64,000 bases of DNA from NCBI RefSeq assembly GCF_004353925.1, contig NZ_SMOK01000027.1, positions 62,001 to 126,000 on the forward strand. The letters are read 5' to 3'. Every line of letters begins with the position of its first letter. Positions within the stretch are counted from its first letter, which is position 1. Of the stretch, positions 27,692 through 35,790 are shown one piece after another. The notes beneath the pieces were generated by a model. It saw nothing but the letters and a program-made list of their open reading frames with translations, was not told the DNA's origin and did not search any database. A program made the translations under genes and the position numbers. Source of the DNA: Pseudomonas sp. H9. Its GTDB lineage: Bacteria; Pseudomonadota; Gammaproteobacteria; Pseudomonadales; Pseudomonadaceae.

Positions 27692-28561
27692 ATGTTGAGC
27701 TCCGAGTTGAAAGCCTTCTACATGGTTGCCCGCCTGGGCAGCATCACCTTGGCGGCGAAGAAACTCGGGCTCAGCCAGCCGACGGTCACCACCCAGATCC
27801 GCAACCTGGAAAGCCAATACGCGGTGGAGCTGTTCTACCGTGGTGGTCGGCGCCTGACCCTCAGCGACGACGGCGCGCGGTTGCTGCCGATGGTCAAGAC
27901 ACTGTTGCAGCAAGAGGCGGATATCGAGTTCTTCTTGCGTAACAGTGGCCAGGCCCAGGGTAGTTTGCGCATCGCCGCGACCGCGCCGTATTACATTCTC
28001 GATTTGGTAAAGATCTTTCGCGAGCGCTTGCCGCAGGTCGAGGTGTCGGTCGAAATCGGCAATTCCCAGCAGGTGCTGGAGTTGCTTGAGGATTACCGCG
28101 TGGACATCGCCGCCTCCTCGCAGCTGCTTGAAGATGCTCGGCTCATTCGCCGGGTGCTGGGTACTGACCCGTTGGTGGTCGCGGTACACCGTAACCATCC
28201 GCTGGCCAACCGTGAATCACTGCCACTGTCGGCGTTGGCCGGGCACTGCCTGCTGGTGCGTGAGCAAGGCTCAAGCACACGCAAACTGACGGAACAGATG
28301 CTCAACGATGCTGGGGTCAAGGTAGGTTCGATTCTGGAGATTGGTAGTCGCGAGTCGATCCGTGAGGCAGTGTTACGCAACATCGGCATTAGCATCATTG
28401 CTCGTCATGAAGTGCCGCATAACCCCGAGCTGCGGGTGCTGAGCCTGGAAGATGCGCCGGTGATGCATGAGTACCTGTACTGCCTGAAGGAACGACGTCA
28501 GGCACGTTTGCCAGCGGCTTTTCTCGGTTTGGCGCAGGAAGTTTCGGCGGTGGAAATTTGA
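27692..28561 (+). CDS. LysR-family regulator of the adjacent aminoethylphosphonate-type locus
   Basis: A 289-residue LysR protein. The winged helix-turn-helix (residues 1-62: ELKAFYMVARLGSITLAAKKLGLSQPTVTTQI) is followed by a periplasmic-binding-like effector domain. It matches the group of LysR regulators that sit beside aminoethylphosphonate uptake and degradation genes, and it precedes such genes here in the same direction. It begins only 7 bases after the cadA stop, with GAGG overlapping the gap, so it may be transcribed partly by read-through from the cadmium promoter. The effector is unproved; 2-aminoethylphosphonate is the natural guess. Confidence 0.8.
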   Translation: MLSSELKAFYMVARLGSITLAAKKLGLSQPTVTTQIRNLESQYAVELFYRGGRRLTLSDDGARLLPMVKTLLQQEADIEFFLRNSGQAQGSLRIAATAPYYILDLVKIFRERLPQVEVSVEIGNSQQVLELLEDYRVDIAASSQLLEDARLIRRVLGTDPLVVAVHRNHPLANRESLPLSALAGHCLLVREQGSSTRKLTEQMLNDAGVKVGSILEIGSRESIREAVLRNIGISIIARHEVPHNPELRVLSLEDAPVMHEYLYCLKERRQARLPAAFLGLAQEVSAVEI

Positions 28562-28564
28562 ATT

Positions 28565-28614
28565 ATCGCAGGGCAAGCCCGCTCCCACCGGTAGGAGCGG
28601 GCTTGCCCCGCGAT
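28565..28614. repeat. REP pair, short (50 bp) form
   Basis: Inverted REP copies just after the LysR stop; the left copy has ATCGCAGGGC instead of ATCGCGGGGC. The 120 bases that follow, up to the ATPase gene, hold its presumed promoter. Confidence 0.88.
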
Positions 28615-28735
28615 GCGGTAAAAGCCACAACACCAAAATCTGCCTATACCACTATCAACATCTTTTGCTTCCCAGCCACAGAACCTTCGCATTCCCTCCC
28701 TAGCATGGCCCTCATTCGCTCGATGAGGTCTTGCC

Positions 28736-29800
28736 ATGAACACTCCGGTCGCAAACCCAGGCGCACAGATGAAGGTGCGCGGTATCCACAAGCGTTTCGG
28801 CGCTTTCACTGCTCTGCAGGATGTCTCGCTCGACATCGCCGCCGGTGAACTGGTGTGTCTGCTGGGCCCGTCCGGCTGTGGCAAGACCACGCTGCTGCGC
28901 TGCATTGCCGGCCTTGAGCGTCAGGATCGCGGCACCTTGTACATCGGTGATCGCGACATTTCCGAGTTGCCACCCCAGGCCCGTGATTACGGCATCCTGT
29001 TTCAGTCATACGCCCTGTTTCCAAACCTGACGGTCGAAGCCAACATCGCCTACGGTCTGGCTGGAAGCGGGCGCGATGAAGTGCGCCAGCGAGTGGCGCA
29101 GATGTTGGAACTGGTTGGCCTGGCCGGCAGTGAGAAAAAGTACCCCGGCCAACTCTCTGGCGGTCAGCAGCAGCGGGTTGCTCTGGCCCGTGCTCTGGCC
29201 CCTGCGCCTTCCTTGTTGCTGCTCGATGAACCGATGTCGGCCCTCGATGCCCGGGTGCGTGAGCACCTGTGTACTGAGCTGCGTCAGTTGCAACGCCAGC
29301 TGGGCATTACCACCCTGATGGTGACCCACAACCAGGACGAAGCCATGCTCATGGCCGACCGTATCGCCGTGATGAACAACGGTCAGGTCGAGCAGTACGC
29401 AACGCCCCAGGAAATCTACGACAAGCCAGCCACACCGTTCGTGGCCGAGTTCGTCGGGCAGGGCAACTGGCTGCCGTTCCAGCGCCACAGTGACAGCCAT
29501 GCCCAGGTCGGTGCGCTGAACATGCGCCTGGCCGAGGGTGTCGGACAAGCCCGCAGCGGCCGTTTGTTCTGCCGCCCTGAAGCCATCAGCGTCAACCCGC
29601 CGGTGCATGAAGAGAACCTGTTTCCGGCCCGGGTGCGGGAGATCACCTTCCTCGGCAATCGCTGCCGGATGAGTTTCGAGTTCAATGAACTACCAGGCCA
29701 TGCGCTGTTGGCCGAAGTTGCTCCGGAGTCGATGCCACGCCTGGGTTCCCAGGACATCTGGGTCGCCTTGCCGCCGCGTAGCCTGCAGGTGTTTGCCTGA
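28736..29800 (+). CDS. ABC transporter ATPase, 2-aminoethylphosphonate type (PhnT-like)
   Basis: A 354-residue ATPase for a binding-protein-dependent importer. Walker A is GPSGCGKTT (about residues 44-52), the signature [15 protein letters not shown], Walker B LLLLDEPMSALD, and the switch histidine MVTHNQDE. A C-terminal regulatory (TOBE-like) domain follows residue 240. The sequence is of the spermidine/putrescine-iron-phosphonate subfamily. The neighbours (permease, binding protein, FAD enzyme and PhnZ-like oxygenase) favour an aminoethylphosphonate substrate. The permease gene starts one base after its stop. Confidence 0.8.
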   Translation: MNTPVANPGAQMKVRGIHKRFGAFTALQDVSLDIAAGELVCLLGPSGCGKTTLLRCIAGLERQDRGTLYIGDRDISELPPQARDYGILFQSYALFPNLTVEANIAYGLAGSGRDEVRQRVAQMLELVGLAGSEKKYPGQLSGGQQQRVALARALAPAPSLLLLDEPMSALDARVREHLCTELRQLQRQLGITTLMVTHNQDEAMLMADRIAVMNNGQVEQYATPQEIYDKPATPFVAEFVGQGNWLPFQRHSDSHAQVGALNMRLAEGVGQARSGRLFCRPEAISVNPPVHEENLFPARVREITFLGNRCRMSFEFNELPGHALLAEVAPESMPRLGSQDIWVALPPRSLQVFA

Positions 29801-29801
29801 G

Positions 29802-31526
29802 ATGGCCGCGCCAATGACCCTGCCGATCGCGCACGCGAAGGCCGCACCGCGCTCCGGCGTTTCCCTGGGTGACCGACTGTTTGTGGTGGGCGGCAAATGG
29901 TTGCTGCTGCTGTTGCTGACGGTTGCAGTGTTGATGCCGTTGCTGGCGATTTTCTGGCGTGGTTTCAGCAGTGATGCCGGGCAGGGCGGTGGGCTGGTGG
30001 CTGCCCGTGAATTGTTTGCCAGCGCCAACTTCCACTGGTTGCTCGGCAACAGCCTGAAAGTGTCGATCAGCGTGGCTGCGATTGTCGTGCCGCTGGCCTA
30101 TCTGTTCGCCTATGCCTTGCAACGTACGCTGATCCCCGGCAAACGTATCTGGCGCGGTATTTCGCTGCTGCCCTTGCTGGCGCCGTCGATGCTTCCGGCC
30201 ATTGCCCTGGTTTACCTGTTCGGCAACCAGGGGCTGCTGCGTGGGCTGCTGAGCGACAACATTTATGGCTTCTGGGGCATTGTCCTCGGTGAAGCCATCT
30301 ACACCTTTCCCCACGCGCTGATGATCTTGCTGTCGGCATTGTCGTTGGCCGATGCGCGCTTGTTCGATGCCGCATCGAGCATGGGCGCTGGCCCCTGGCG
30401 CACGTTCCACAGCATCACCTGGCCGGCCACCCGCCAGGCCGTGTTTGCCGCGTTCTGCCTGGTGTTCACGCTGACCATTACTGACTTCGGTGTACCGGTG
30501 GTGGTCGGTGGCGACTATCAGGTGCTGGCACTGGAGGCCTACAAGGCGGTGGTGGGCCAGCAGCAATTCGGTCGCGGTGCGTTGATCGGTATGGTCCTGC
30601 TGGTACCGGCCTTGCTCAGCTTTACCGTTGATGCCTGGCTGCGTCGTCGGCAGGGTGATGCCATGAGTGGTCGCGCCCAGGTGTTCGAGCCGCAGCCGTC
30701 GCGCCGTCGCGATGCCTGCTTCATGGCCATCGTACTGATGGTGTGCGCGGTGTTGCTGCTAGTGGTTGGCATGGCGGTGTACTCGTCGCTGGTGACGTTC
30801 TGGCCTTACAACATGACGCTGTCGCTCAAGCACTATCAGTTCGATGAAACCGCCGGTGGTGGCTGGCTCGCCTACCGCAACAGCCTGACCATGGCCCTTG
30901 GTACCGCAGTGATTGGTAGCGCAGTGATCTTCACTGGCGCCTACCTGATGGAAAAAACCAAAGGCCAGCGCGCGCTCAACCTGGTGCTGCGTTTGCTCAG
31001 CTTCGTGCCGATGGCGGTGCCGGGCTTGGTGCTGGGCCTGGGCTACGTGTTCTTCTTCAACCTGACCAGCAACCCCTTGCATGTGTTCTACGGCAGCATG
31101 GCGCTGCTGGTGGTGTGCACCATTGCGCACTACCTGACCACCGCACAAATGACCGCGACCACCGCGCTGCGTCAGCTCGATGGTGAATTCGAAGCCGCAG
31201 CCCTGTCGCTCAAGGCACCGCTGTACCGCCACTACCTGCGGGTCACCGTGCCCATCTGCCTGCCCGCGCTGCTGGACATCGTCCGCTACCTGTTTGTGTC
31301 GGCGATGACCACGGTGTCGGCGGCGATCTTTCTCTACAGCCCCGACACCATCCTCGCTGCGGTCGCCGTGTTGAACATGGACGATGCCGGCAACGTCGGC
31401 GGTGCGGCGGCCATGTCGACCCTGATTCTGCTGACCAGCGCCAGCGTATCGCTGTTGCTGGCCTGGGCCTCACGCGGCCTGTTGCAACGCTCCCAAGCCT
31501 GGCGTCAGCGCGCGCCAGGCCACTGA
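29802..31526 (+). CDS. ABC transporter permease with two fused membrane domains (phosphonate type)
   Basis: This 574-residue permease combines two binding-protein-dependent transport domains in one chain, giving about 12 helices. Each half has an EAA-type loop: AASSMGAGPWRTFHSITWP near residue 190 and AAALSLKAPLYRHYLRVTVP near 468. Separate PhnU and PhnV subunits perform this job in Salmonella, so here they appear fused. The start MAAPMTLPIAH lies one base after the ATPase stop; the open frame upstream overlaps that gene out of frame. Partner of the flanking ATPase and binding protein. Confidence 0.85.
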   Translation: MAAPMTLPIAHAKAAPRSGVSLGDRLFVVGGKWLLLLLLTVAVLMPLLAIFWRGFSSDAGQGGGLVAARELFASANFHWLLGNSLKVSISVAAIVVPLAYLFAYALQRTLIPGKRIWRGISLLPLLAPSMLPAIALVYLFGNQGLLRGLLSDNIYGFWGIVLGEAIYTFPHALMILLSALSLADARLFDAASSMGAGPWRTFHSITWPATRQAVFAAFCLVFTLTITDFGVPVVVGGDYQVLALEAYKAVVGQQQFGRGALIGMVLLVPALLSFTVDAWLRRRQGDAMSGRAQVFEPQPSRRRDACFMAIVLMVCAVLLLVVGMAVYSSLVTFWPYNMTLSLKHYQFDETAGGGWLAYRNSLTMALGTAVIGSAVIFTGAYLMEKTKGQRALNLVLRLLSFVPMAVPGLVLGLGYVFFFNLTSNPLHVFYGSMALLVVCTIAHYLTTAQMTATTALRQLDGEFEAAALSLKAPLYRHYLRVTVPICLPALLDIVRYLFVSAMTTVSAAIFLYSPDTILAAVAVLNMDDAGNVGGAAAMSTLILLTSASVSLLLAWASRGLLQRSQAWRQRAPGH

Positions 31527-31567
31527 TTGCACTCCCCAACCCTCGTACCGTTCAAAGGAACCGCATC

Positions 31568-32593
31568 ATGTTCAAGCCACTTGCTCTTGCCGCTGCCGTC
31601 CTCACTGCGTTCAGCCTGCAGGCTACTGCCGCCGAAACCCAGCTGACGGTCTACACCGCGCTCGAAGCCGAACAACTCAAGAGCTACAAGCAGGCTTTTG
31701 AAAAGGCCAACCCGGATATCGAGATCAAGTGGGTGCGTGACTCCACGGGCATCATTACCGCCAAGCTGCTGGCCGAAAAAGACCGTCCGCAGGCTGACGC
31801 AGTGTGGGGCCTGGCTGCGTCCAGCCTGGCGATCCTCGATCAGCAGGGCATGTTGCAAAGCTATGCGCCGAAAGACCTGGACAAGATCGGCGCCAACTAC
31901 CGCGATGCTGCCAACCCTCCGGCCTGGGTCGGTATGGACGTATGGGCCGCGACCATCTGCTTCAACACCATCGAAGCCGAAAAGCAGGGCCTGAGCAAAC
32001 CGCTGAGCTGGCAAGACCTGACCAAGCCTGAGTACAAGGGCAAGATCGTCATGCCTAACCCGGCTTCTTCGGGTACCGGCTTCCTCGACGTCAGTGCCTG
32101 GTTGCAAACCTTTGGTGAAAAGCAGGGTTGGCAGTACATGGATGACCTGCACCAGAACATCGGCCAGTACGTTCATTCCGGTTCCAAGCCGTGCAAGCTG
32201 GCTGCCGCAGGTGAGTTCCCGATTGGCATCTCGTTCGAGTACCCGGCGGTTCAGCTCAAGCGTCAGGGCGCGCCGTTGGATATCGTCCTGCCGAAGGAAG
32301 GCCTGGGCTGGGAAATCGAAGCCACTGCCGTACTTAAAGGCAGCAAGCATGAAGAGGCCGCCAAGCGGCTGGCCGACTTCTCTGCCAGCCCGGCAGCCAT
32401 GGACCTGTACAAAGAGAACTTCGCCGTACTGGCTCAGCCCGGCATTGCCAAACCGCAAACCGAACTGCCGGCTGACTATGAGCAGCGCCTGATCAAGAAC
32501 GACTTCAACTGGGCTTCGCAGAACCGCGACACCATCCTCGCCGAATGGCGTAAGCGCTATGACGGCAAGTCGGAGAAGGTGGCTCAGCAGTAA
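31568..32593 (+). CDS. Periplasmic binding protein of the phosphonate-type ABC transporter (PhnS-like)
   Basis: A 341-residue exported protein (signal peptide MFKPLALAAAVLTAFSLQATA). The mature part has the family 1 solute-binding fold used for iron, thiamine, polyamines and 2-aminoethylphosphonate: LTVYTALEAEQLKSYKQAFEKANPDIEIKW, DSTGIITAKLLAEK and MPNPASSGTGFLDVSAW. The serine/threonine-rich SSGTGF loop is suited to an anionic phosphonate. Transporter context assigns it; ferric-iron binding is the main alternative, but no tyrosine pair typical of iron binders is obvious. Confidence 0.8.
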   Translation: MFKPLALAAAVLTAFSLQATAAETQLTVYTALEAEQLKSYKQAFEKANPDIEIKWVRDSTGIITAKLLAEKDRPQADAVWGLAASSLAILDQQGMLQSYAPKDLDKIGANYRDAANPPAWVGMDVWAATICFNTIEAEKQGLSKPLSWQDLTKPEYKGKIVMPNPASSGTGFLDVSAWLQTFGEKQGWQYMDDLHQNIGQYVHSGSKPCKLAAAGEFPIGISFEYPAVQLKRQGAPLDIVLPKEGLGWEIEATAVLKGSKHEEAAKRLADFSASPAAMDLYKENFAVLAQPGIAKPQTELPADYEQRLIKNDFNWASQNRDTILAEWRKRYDGKSEKVAQQ

Positions 32594-32599
32594 TACCGT

Positions 32600-32649
32600 A
32601 TCGCGGGGCAAGCCCGCTCCCACCGGAGGGAGCGGGCTTGCCCCGCGAT
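32600..32649. repeat. REP pair, short (50 bp) form, inside the phosphonate locus
   Basis: Inverted REP copies occupy most of the 72-base gap between the binding-protein and FAD-enzyme genes. They may stabilise the upstream transporter mRNA or separate its expression from the catabolic genes. Confidence 0.88.
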
Positions 32650-32665
32650 CTTTAAGGAGATCCCA

Positions 32666-33793
32666 ATGACCGATCTATTAATTGTCGGCGCAGGCATTCT
32701 CGGCCTGTCCCACGCCTACGCCGCCGCCCGCCGAGGGCTCAAAGTTCGTGTTTTCGAGCGCACGGCCACGCCGCTGGGCGCTTCAGTACGCAACTTCGGC
32801 CAAGCGCTGGTCACAGGTCAGCCGCCGGGTGAAATGCATGAATTGGCCAAGGCCAGCCGCGGGATATGGACGCATTGGTCGCGTCAGGCGGGCTTTGAAC
32901 TGAAAAGTAATGGTTCGCTGTTGTTCGCGCGCACGGCCCTTGAGCAGGAACTGCTTGAAGCATTCTGTGCCGAGCGCGCTATCGATCAGGGCTACCGGGT
33001 CGAGTTGCTGTCGGGAGCCGCGCTCAATGATCTGTACGGCGGCCAGTTCCGTCACCACCGTGCTGCCTTGTGCGGGCTGGATGATCAACAGTTGTATTCG
33101 CGTGAGGCCATCCCGACGCTGATCCGCTTCCTGCAGGAGCAGCTTGAGGTCAGCTTCCATTTCTCCACCTTGGTACGTGATATCCAGCCTGGGAAGGTCT
33201 CAACGACTGCAGGCGATTTTACTGCTGAGCAGATCGTGGTTTGCTCAGGTCATGACTACCAAACCTTGTTGGCCGAGCCCATCGCTGCGCTGCAACCGCA
33301 GATCTGCCGCTTGCAGATGCTCCGCGCGCGGCCGCGTTTTGATCTCGACTTGCAGCATGCCCTACTGACTGGGCTGAGCTGTGTGCACTACGGCGCTTTC
33401 GCCGACCTGCCACAAGCCCAGGCGTTGCACGCGCAATTGCTGCGCGACAGCCCGCACCTGATCGAGCATGGTATTCACCTGCTGATCAGCCCCACGCCCC
33501 ACGGCGAGCTGATTATCGGCGACTCGCATGCCTATGGCAGCGACGTCTCACCCTTCAATGCCGAGCAGGTCGACAACTGGCTGATCGAACTGGCCGAACA
33601 CACCCTCGGTGGTCGCATCGAGGTGGTCGAACGCTGGCAGGGCGTCTATGGTTCTGGCGGGCCTGCGCCATTTTCGTTGTTGCAGGTAGCGCCAGGGGTC
33701 AGCGCCGCGTTGATGCACAGCGGCGTCGGCATGAGCGTAGGCCCGGCTCTGGCCGAGCGACATATGGCGCGATTGCTTAATGAAACCGTGTGA
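32666..33793 (+). CDS. FAD-dependent oxidoreductase of phosphonate clusters (amine-oxidase-like)
   Basis: A 375-residue flavoprotein of the DAO family. The dinucleotide fold is at the N-terminus (LLIVGAGILGLSHAYAAARRG, then FER near residue 31) and a second nucleotide-contact region, SGVGMSVGPALA, is near the end. It matches the FAD enzymes that recur next to aminoethylphosphonate uptake and PhnZ-like genes. As I recall, such enzymes have been reported to oxidise 2-aminoethylphosphonate and its N-methyl form. That activity is inferred here from context and fold. AAGGAGAT precedes the ATG; the HD gene follows after 10 bases. Confidence 0.8.
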   Translation: MTDLLIVGAGILGLSHAYAAARRGLKVRVFERTATPLGASVRNFGQALVTGQPPGEMHELAKASRGIWTHWSRQAGFELKSNGSLLFARTALEQELLEAFCAERAIDQGYRVELLSGAALNDLYGGQFRHHRAALCGLDDQQLYSREAIPTLIRFLQEQLEVSFHFSTLVRDIQPGKVSTTAGDFTAEQIVVCSGHDYQTLLAEPIAALQPQICRLQMLRARPRFDLDLQHALLTGLSCVHYGAFADLPQAQALHAQLLRDSPHLIEHGIHLLISPTPHGELIIGDSHAYGSDVSPFNAEQVDNWLIELAEHTLGGRIEVVERWQGVYGSGGPAPFSLLQVAPGVSAALMHSGVGMSVGPALAERHMARLLNETV

Positions 33794-33803
33794 GGGGATA
33801 ACG

Positions 33804-34358
33804 ATGAGAACAGCCGAACAGGTTGTCAGCGAGATCTTCGCCTTGTATCAGCAGCATGGCGATGAAGATTACATCGGCGAGCCGGTGTCGCAGTTGGAGC
33901 ACATGTCTCAGGCCGCACAACTGGCCTTGGATGAAGGCTTTGATGATGAAGTAGTGCTGGCGGCATTCTTTCACGACATCGGCCACATCTGCGGTGGTGC
34001 CGAAGGTGACATGGGTGGCTACGGCGTGGTCAGCCACGAACAGGTTGGCGCTAACTATCTGCGCCGCTGTGGGTTCAGCGAACGTCTGGCGACGCTGGTG
34101 CAATACCATGTTGAAGCCAAGCGTTACCTGACGCTGCGTAAGCCCGGCTACTACGACCGCCTGAGCGAAGCCAGCCGCCGCACGCTGGAGTACCAGGGCG
34201 GGGTGATGAGCGATGCCGAAGCCGACGCCTTCGAGCGTGACCCGCTGTGCACGGTGAGCCTGCGGATGCGCGAGTGGGATGAGCTGGCCAAAGAGATGAA
34301 TGTGCCGGTGATTGACCTTGATGTGCTCAAGGGGAAGGCCTTGGCGTTGTTGCATTGA
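33804..34358 (+). CDS. PhnZ-like HD-domain mixed-valent diiron oxygenase
   Basis: A 184-residue HD-domain protein. Every residue known to build the PhnZ active site has a counterpart: the iron ligands His33, His57-Asp58, His78, His102 and Asp159; the substrate-side Tyr23 and Glu26 (YIGEPVSQLEH), His61 (HDIGH), Lys106 and Ser124. PhnZ cleaves the carbon-phosphorus bond of (R)-1-hydroxy-2-aminoethylphosphonate with O2, giving glycine and phosphate. The hydroxylase PhnY that supplies that substrate is not adjacent, so the true substrate here is uncertain. A myo-inositol oxygenase-like role is less likely. The start has GAGGGGAT upstream. Confidence 0.83.
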   Translation: MRTAEQVVSEIFALYQQHGDEDYIGEPVSQLEHMSQAAQLALDEGFDDEVVLAAFFHDIGHICGGAEGDMGGYGVVSHEQVGANYLRRCGFSERLATLVQYHVEAKRYLTLRKPGYYDRLSEASRRTLEYQGGVMSDAEADAFERDPLCTVSLRMREWDELAKEMNVPVIDLDVLKGKALALLH

Positions 34359-34359
34359 C

Positions 34360-34421
34360 TGATCGCGGGGCAAGCCCGCTCCCACAAAGTAACTGGTGGG
34401 AGCGGGCTTGCCCCGCGATCA
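34360..34421. repeat. REP pair between convergent genes (62-bp span)
   Basis: Inverted REP copies with TGATCGCGG outermost, immediately after the HD gene stop and just before the convergent GTPase stop. Confidence 0.9.
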
Positions 34422-34425
34422 GTCC

Positions 34426-35790
34426 CTAAAGCTCAAGCACCAAAGCGTCAATCTGCTCCTGCCGCTCGGCCTGATTCAGCCGCGCCCCCGGATTGAGCGA
34501 CGACCACTGCGGATGCGCACGCGCTTTGCTCAAGGCCTCCGGCAACTTGCCTTCGCGCCAACTCTTCTCTTGCGGCGGCGCCAGCTTGATCTGCTCCATT
34601 GCTGCATGGCCGCGGCTGTCGAGCGCCTGGATCAACTGATGCTGACGCAACGCCAACAGGCGCAGCACACTGTCATCCACGGTCAATTCACGCTGTCCTT
34701 TGAGTTTACCCAACAGGCGTGAGCCATAGCTGCGCGCGGTCTGTAATGCGCCACCGGCAATGGCTCCGGCCAATGCCGCTGCACCGAGGGTCAAGCCGCC
34801 GACCAGCAGATCGACCCCTGCACCCGCGGCTGCACCGGCAGCGACGCCACTACCCAGGCGTACGCCCAGCAATTTCAGGGTTTCCGGGTTGAACAGGTCA
34901 TCACCCCAGCGGCCATCCAGCAAGGGCAGCTCGCTGGCGCTGGCGTCGTCTTTACGAAAGGCATACAGCTTGAGCAGCGCCTCGACGCAGCGTTGTTCAC
35001 GCTGGCGAATGTCTTTGCGCAACGCTTCGATGGCGGCGGCTTCGGCATCCGGTTCGGCCACTACGCTACGGCGGCAAGCCGCGCAGTCGAGCAGCAGTTC
35101 CGCGATCAGGCGCTTGCCACTGAGCTGGCGGGCCTGGCGTTGGGCCTGTTGGTCGTCGATCAAGCGCTGCAGGGCCGGGCGCGAGCTTTCCAGCATCAGC
35201 GCCAGGCTTTCATAGAGGCGGCGTTCGCCATCTTCAGGTGGTGCAACGCTGTCGAAACGCACCAGTGCATGCAGGCCCAAACGGGCGAGTGCTTCGCGCC
35301 AGTCCGGTTCGCGGTGGTCGCTGCTGGCGACAAAGTTGAGTACCGGCAACAACGGTTTACCGCAGCTGGCCAGTACCTCCAGTTCATCACGGTACTTGGC
35401 CAGCACCGGCTCACGCGCATCGATCACATACAGGCCGGCATCGCTGGCCAGCAACTGGCGCAGCACTTTGGCTTCCTGTTCGAAACGCTGACGCGCTTCA
35501 CTGCCCTGAAGAAAGCGCTCTAGCCGCGCCGGGCCGTCGAGGCGTTCGCCTGGTCGCTCCAGGCGTTCGAGGTAGTCGAGCAGGGCGATGGCGTCTTCCA
35601 GCCCCGGCGTGTCGTAAAGCTCCAGCAGCGGCTCACCTTCCACCGACAGGCGCGCCCCTTCCACATGGCGGGTGGTGCTGGGGCGGTGCGAGACTTCACC
35701 AAAACCCACATCGCGGGTCAGGGTGCGCAGCAGCGAAGTCTTGCCAACATTGGTATGGCCGACCACGGCCAGTTTCAGCGGCTTAGTCAT
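34426..35790 (-). CDS. GTPase with DUF3482-type C-terminal domain
   Basis: A 454-residue P-loop GTPase. The G1 loop is GHTNVGKT (residues 11-18), switch II/G3 is YDTPGLED, and G4 is atypical, with LNFVASS where NKXD is expected. The C-terminal half contains a strongly glycine/alanine-rich hydrophobic stretch of about 45 residues (from LGVRLGSGVAAGAAAG to GGALQTARS) that could insert into membrane. I prefer the ATG at 35790, which has GGAG 7 bases ahead, over 35796. It overlaps the end of the upstream membrane-protein gene by 8 bases, so the two are translationally coupled. Function unknown. Confidence 0.75.
   Translation of the reverse strand: MTKPLKLAVVGHTNVGKTSLLRTLTRDVGFGEVSHRPSTTRHVEGARLSVEGEPLLELYDTPGLEDAIALLDYLERLERPGERLDGPARLERFLQGSEARQRFEQEAKVLRQLLASDAGLYVIDAREPVLAKYRDELEVLASCGKPLLPVLNFVASSDHREPDWREALARLGLHALVRFDSVAPPEDGERRLYESLALMLESSRPALQRLIDDQQAQRQARQLSGKRLIAELLLDCAACRRSVVAEPDAEAAAIEALRKDIRQREQRCVEALLKLYAFRKDDASASELPLLDGRWGDDLFNPETLKLLGVRLGSGVAAGAAAGAGVDLLVGGLTLGAAALAGAIAGGALQTARSYGSRLLGKLKGQRELTVDDSVLRLLALRQHQLIQALDSRGHAAMEQIKLAPPQEKSWREGKLPEALSKARAHPQWSSLNPGARLNQAERQEQIDALVLEL

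Noticed and set aside
31505-32623. 372-codon open frame antisense to the phosphonate binding-protein gene
   Set aside because: It overlaps a clear signal-peptide-bearing coding gene and begins within a REP element.
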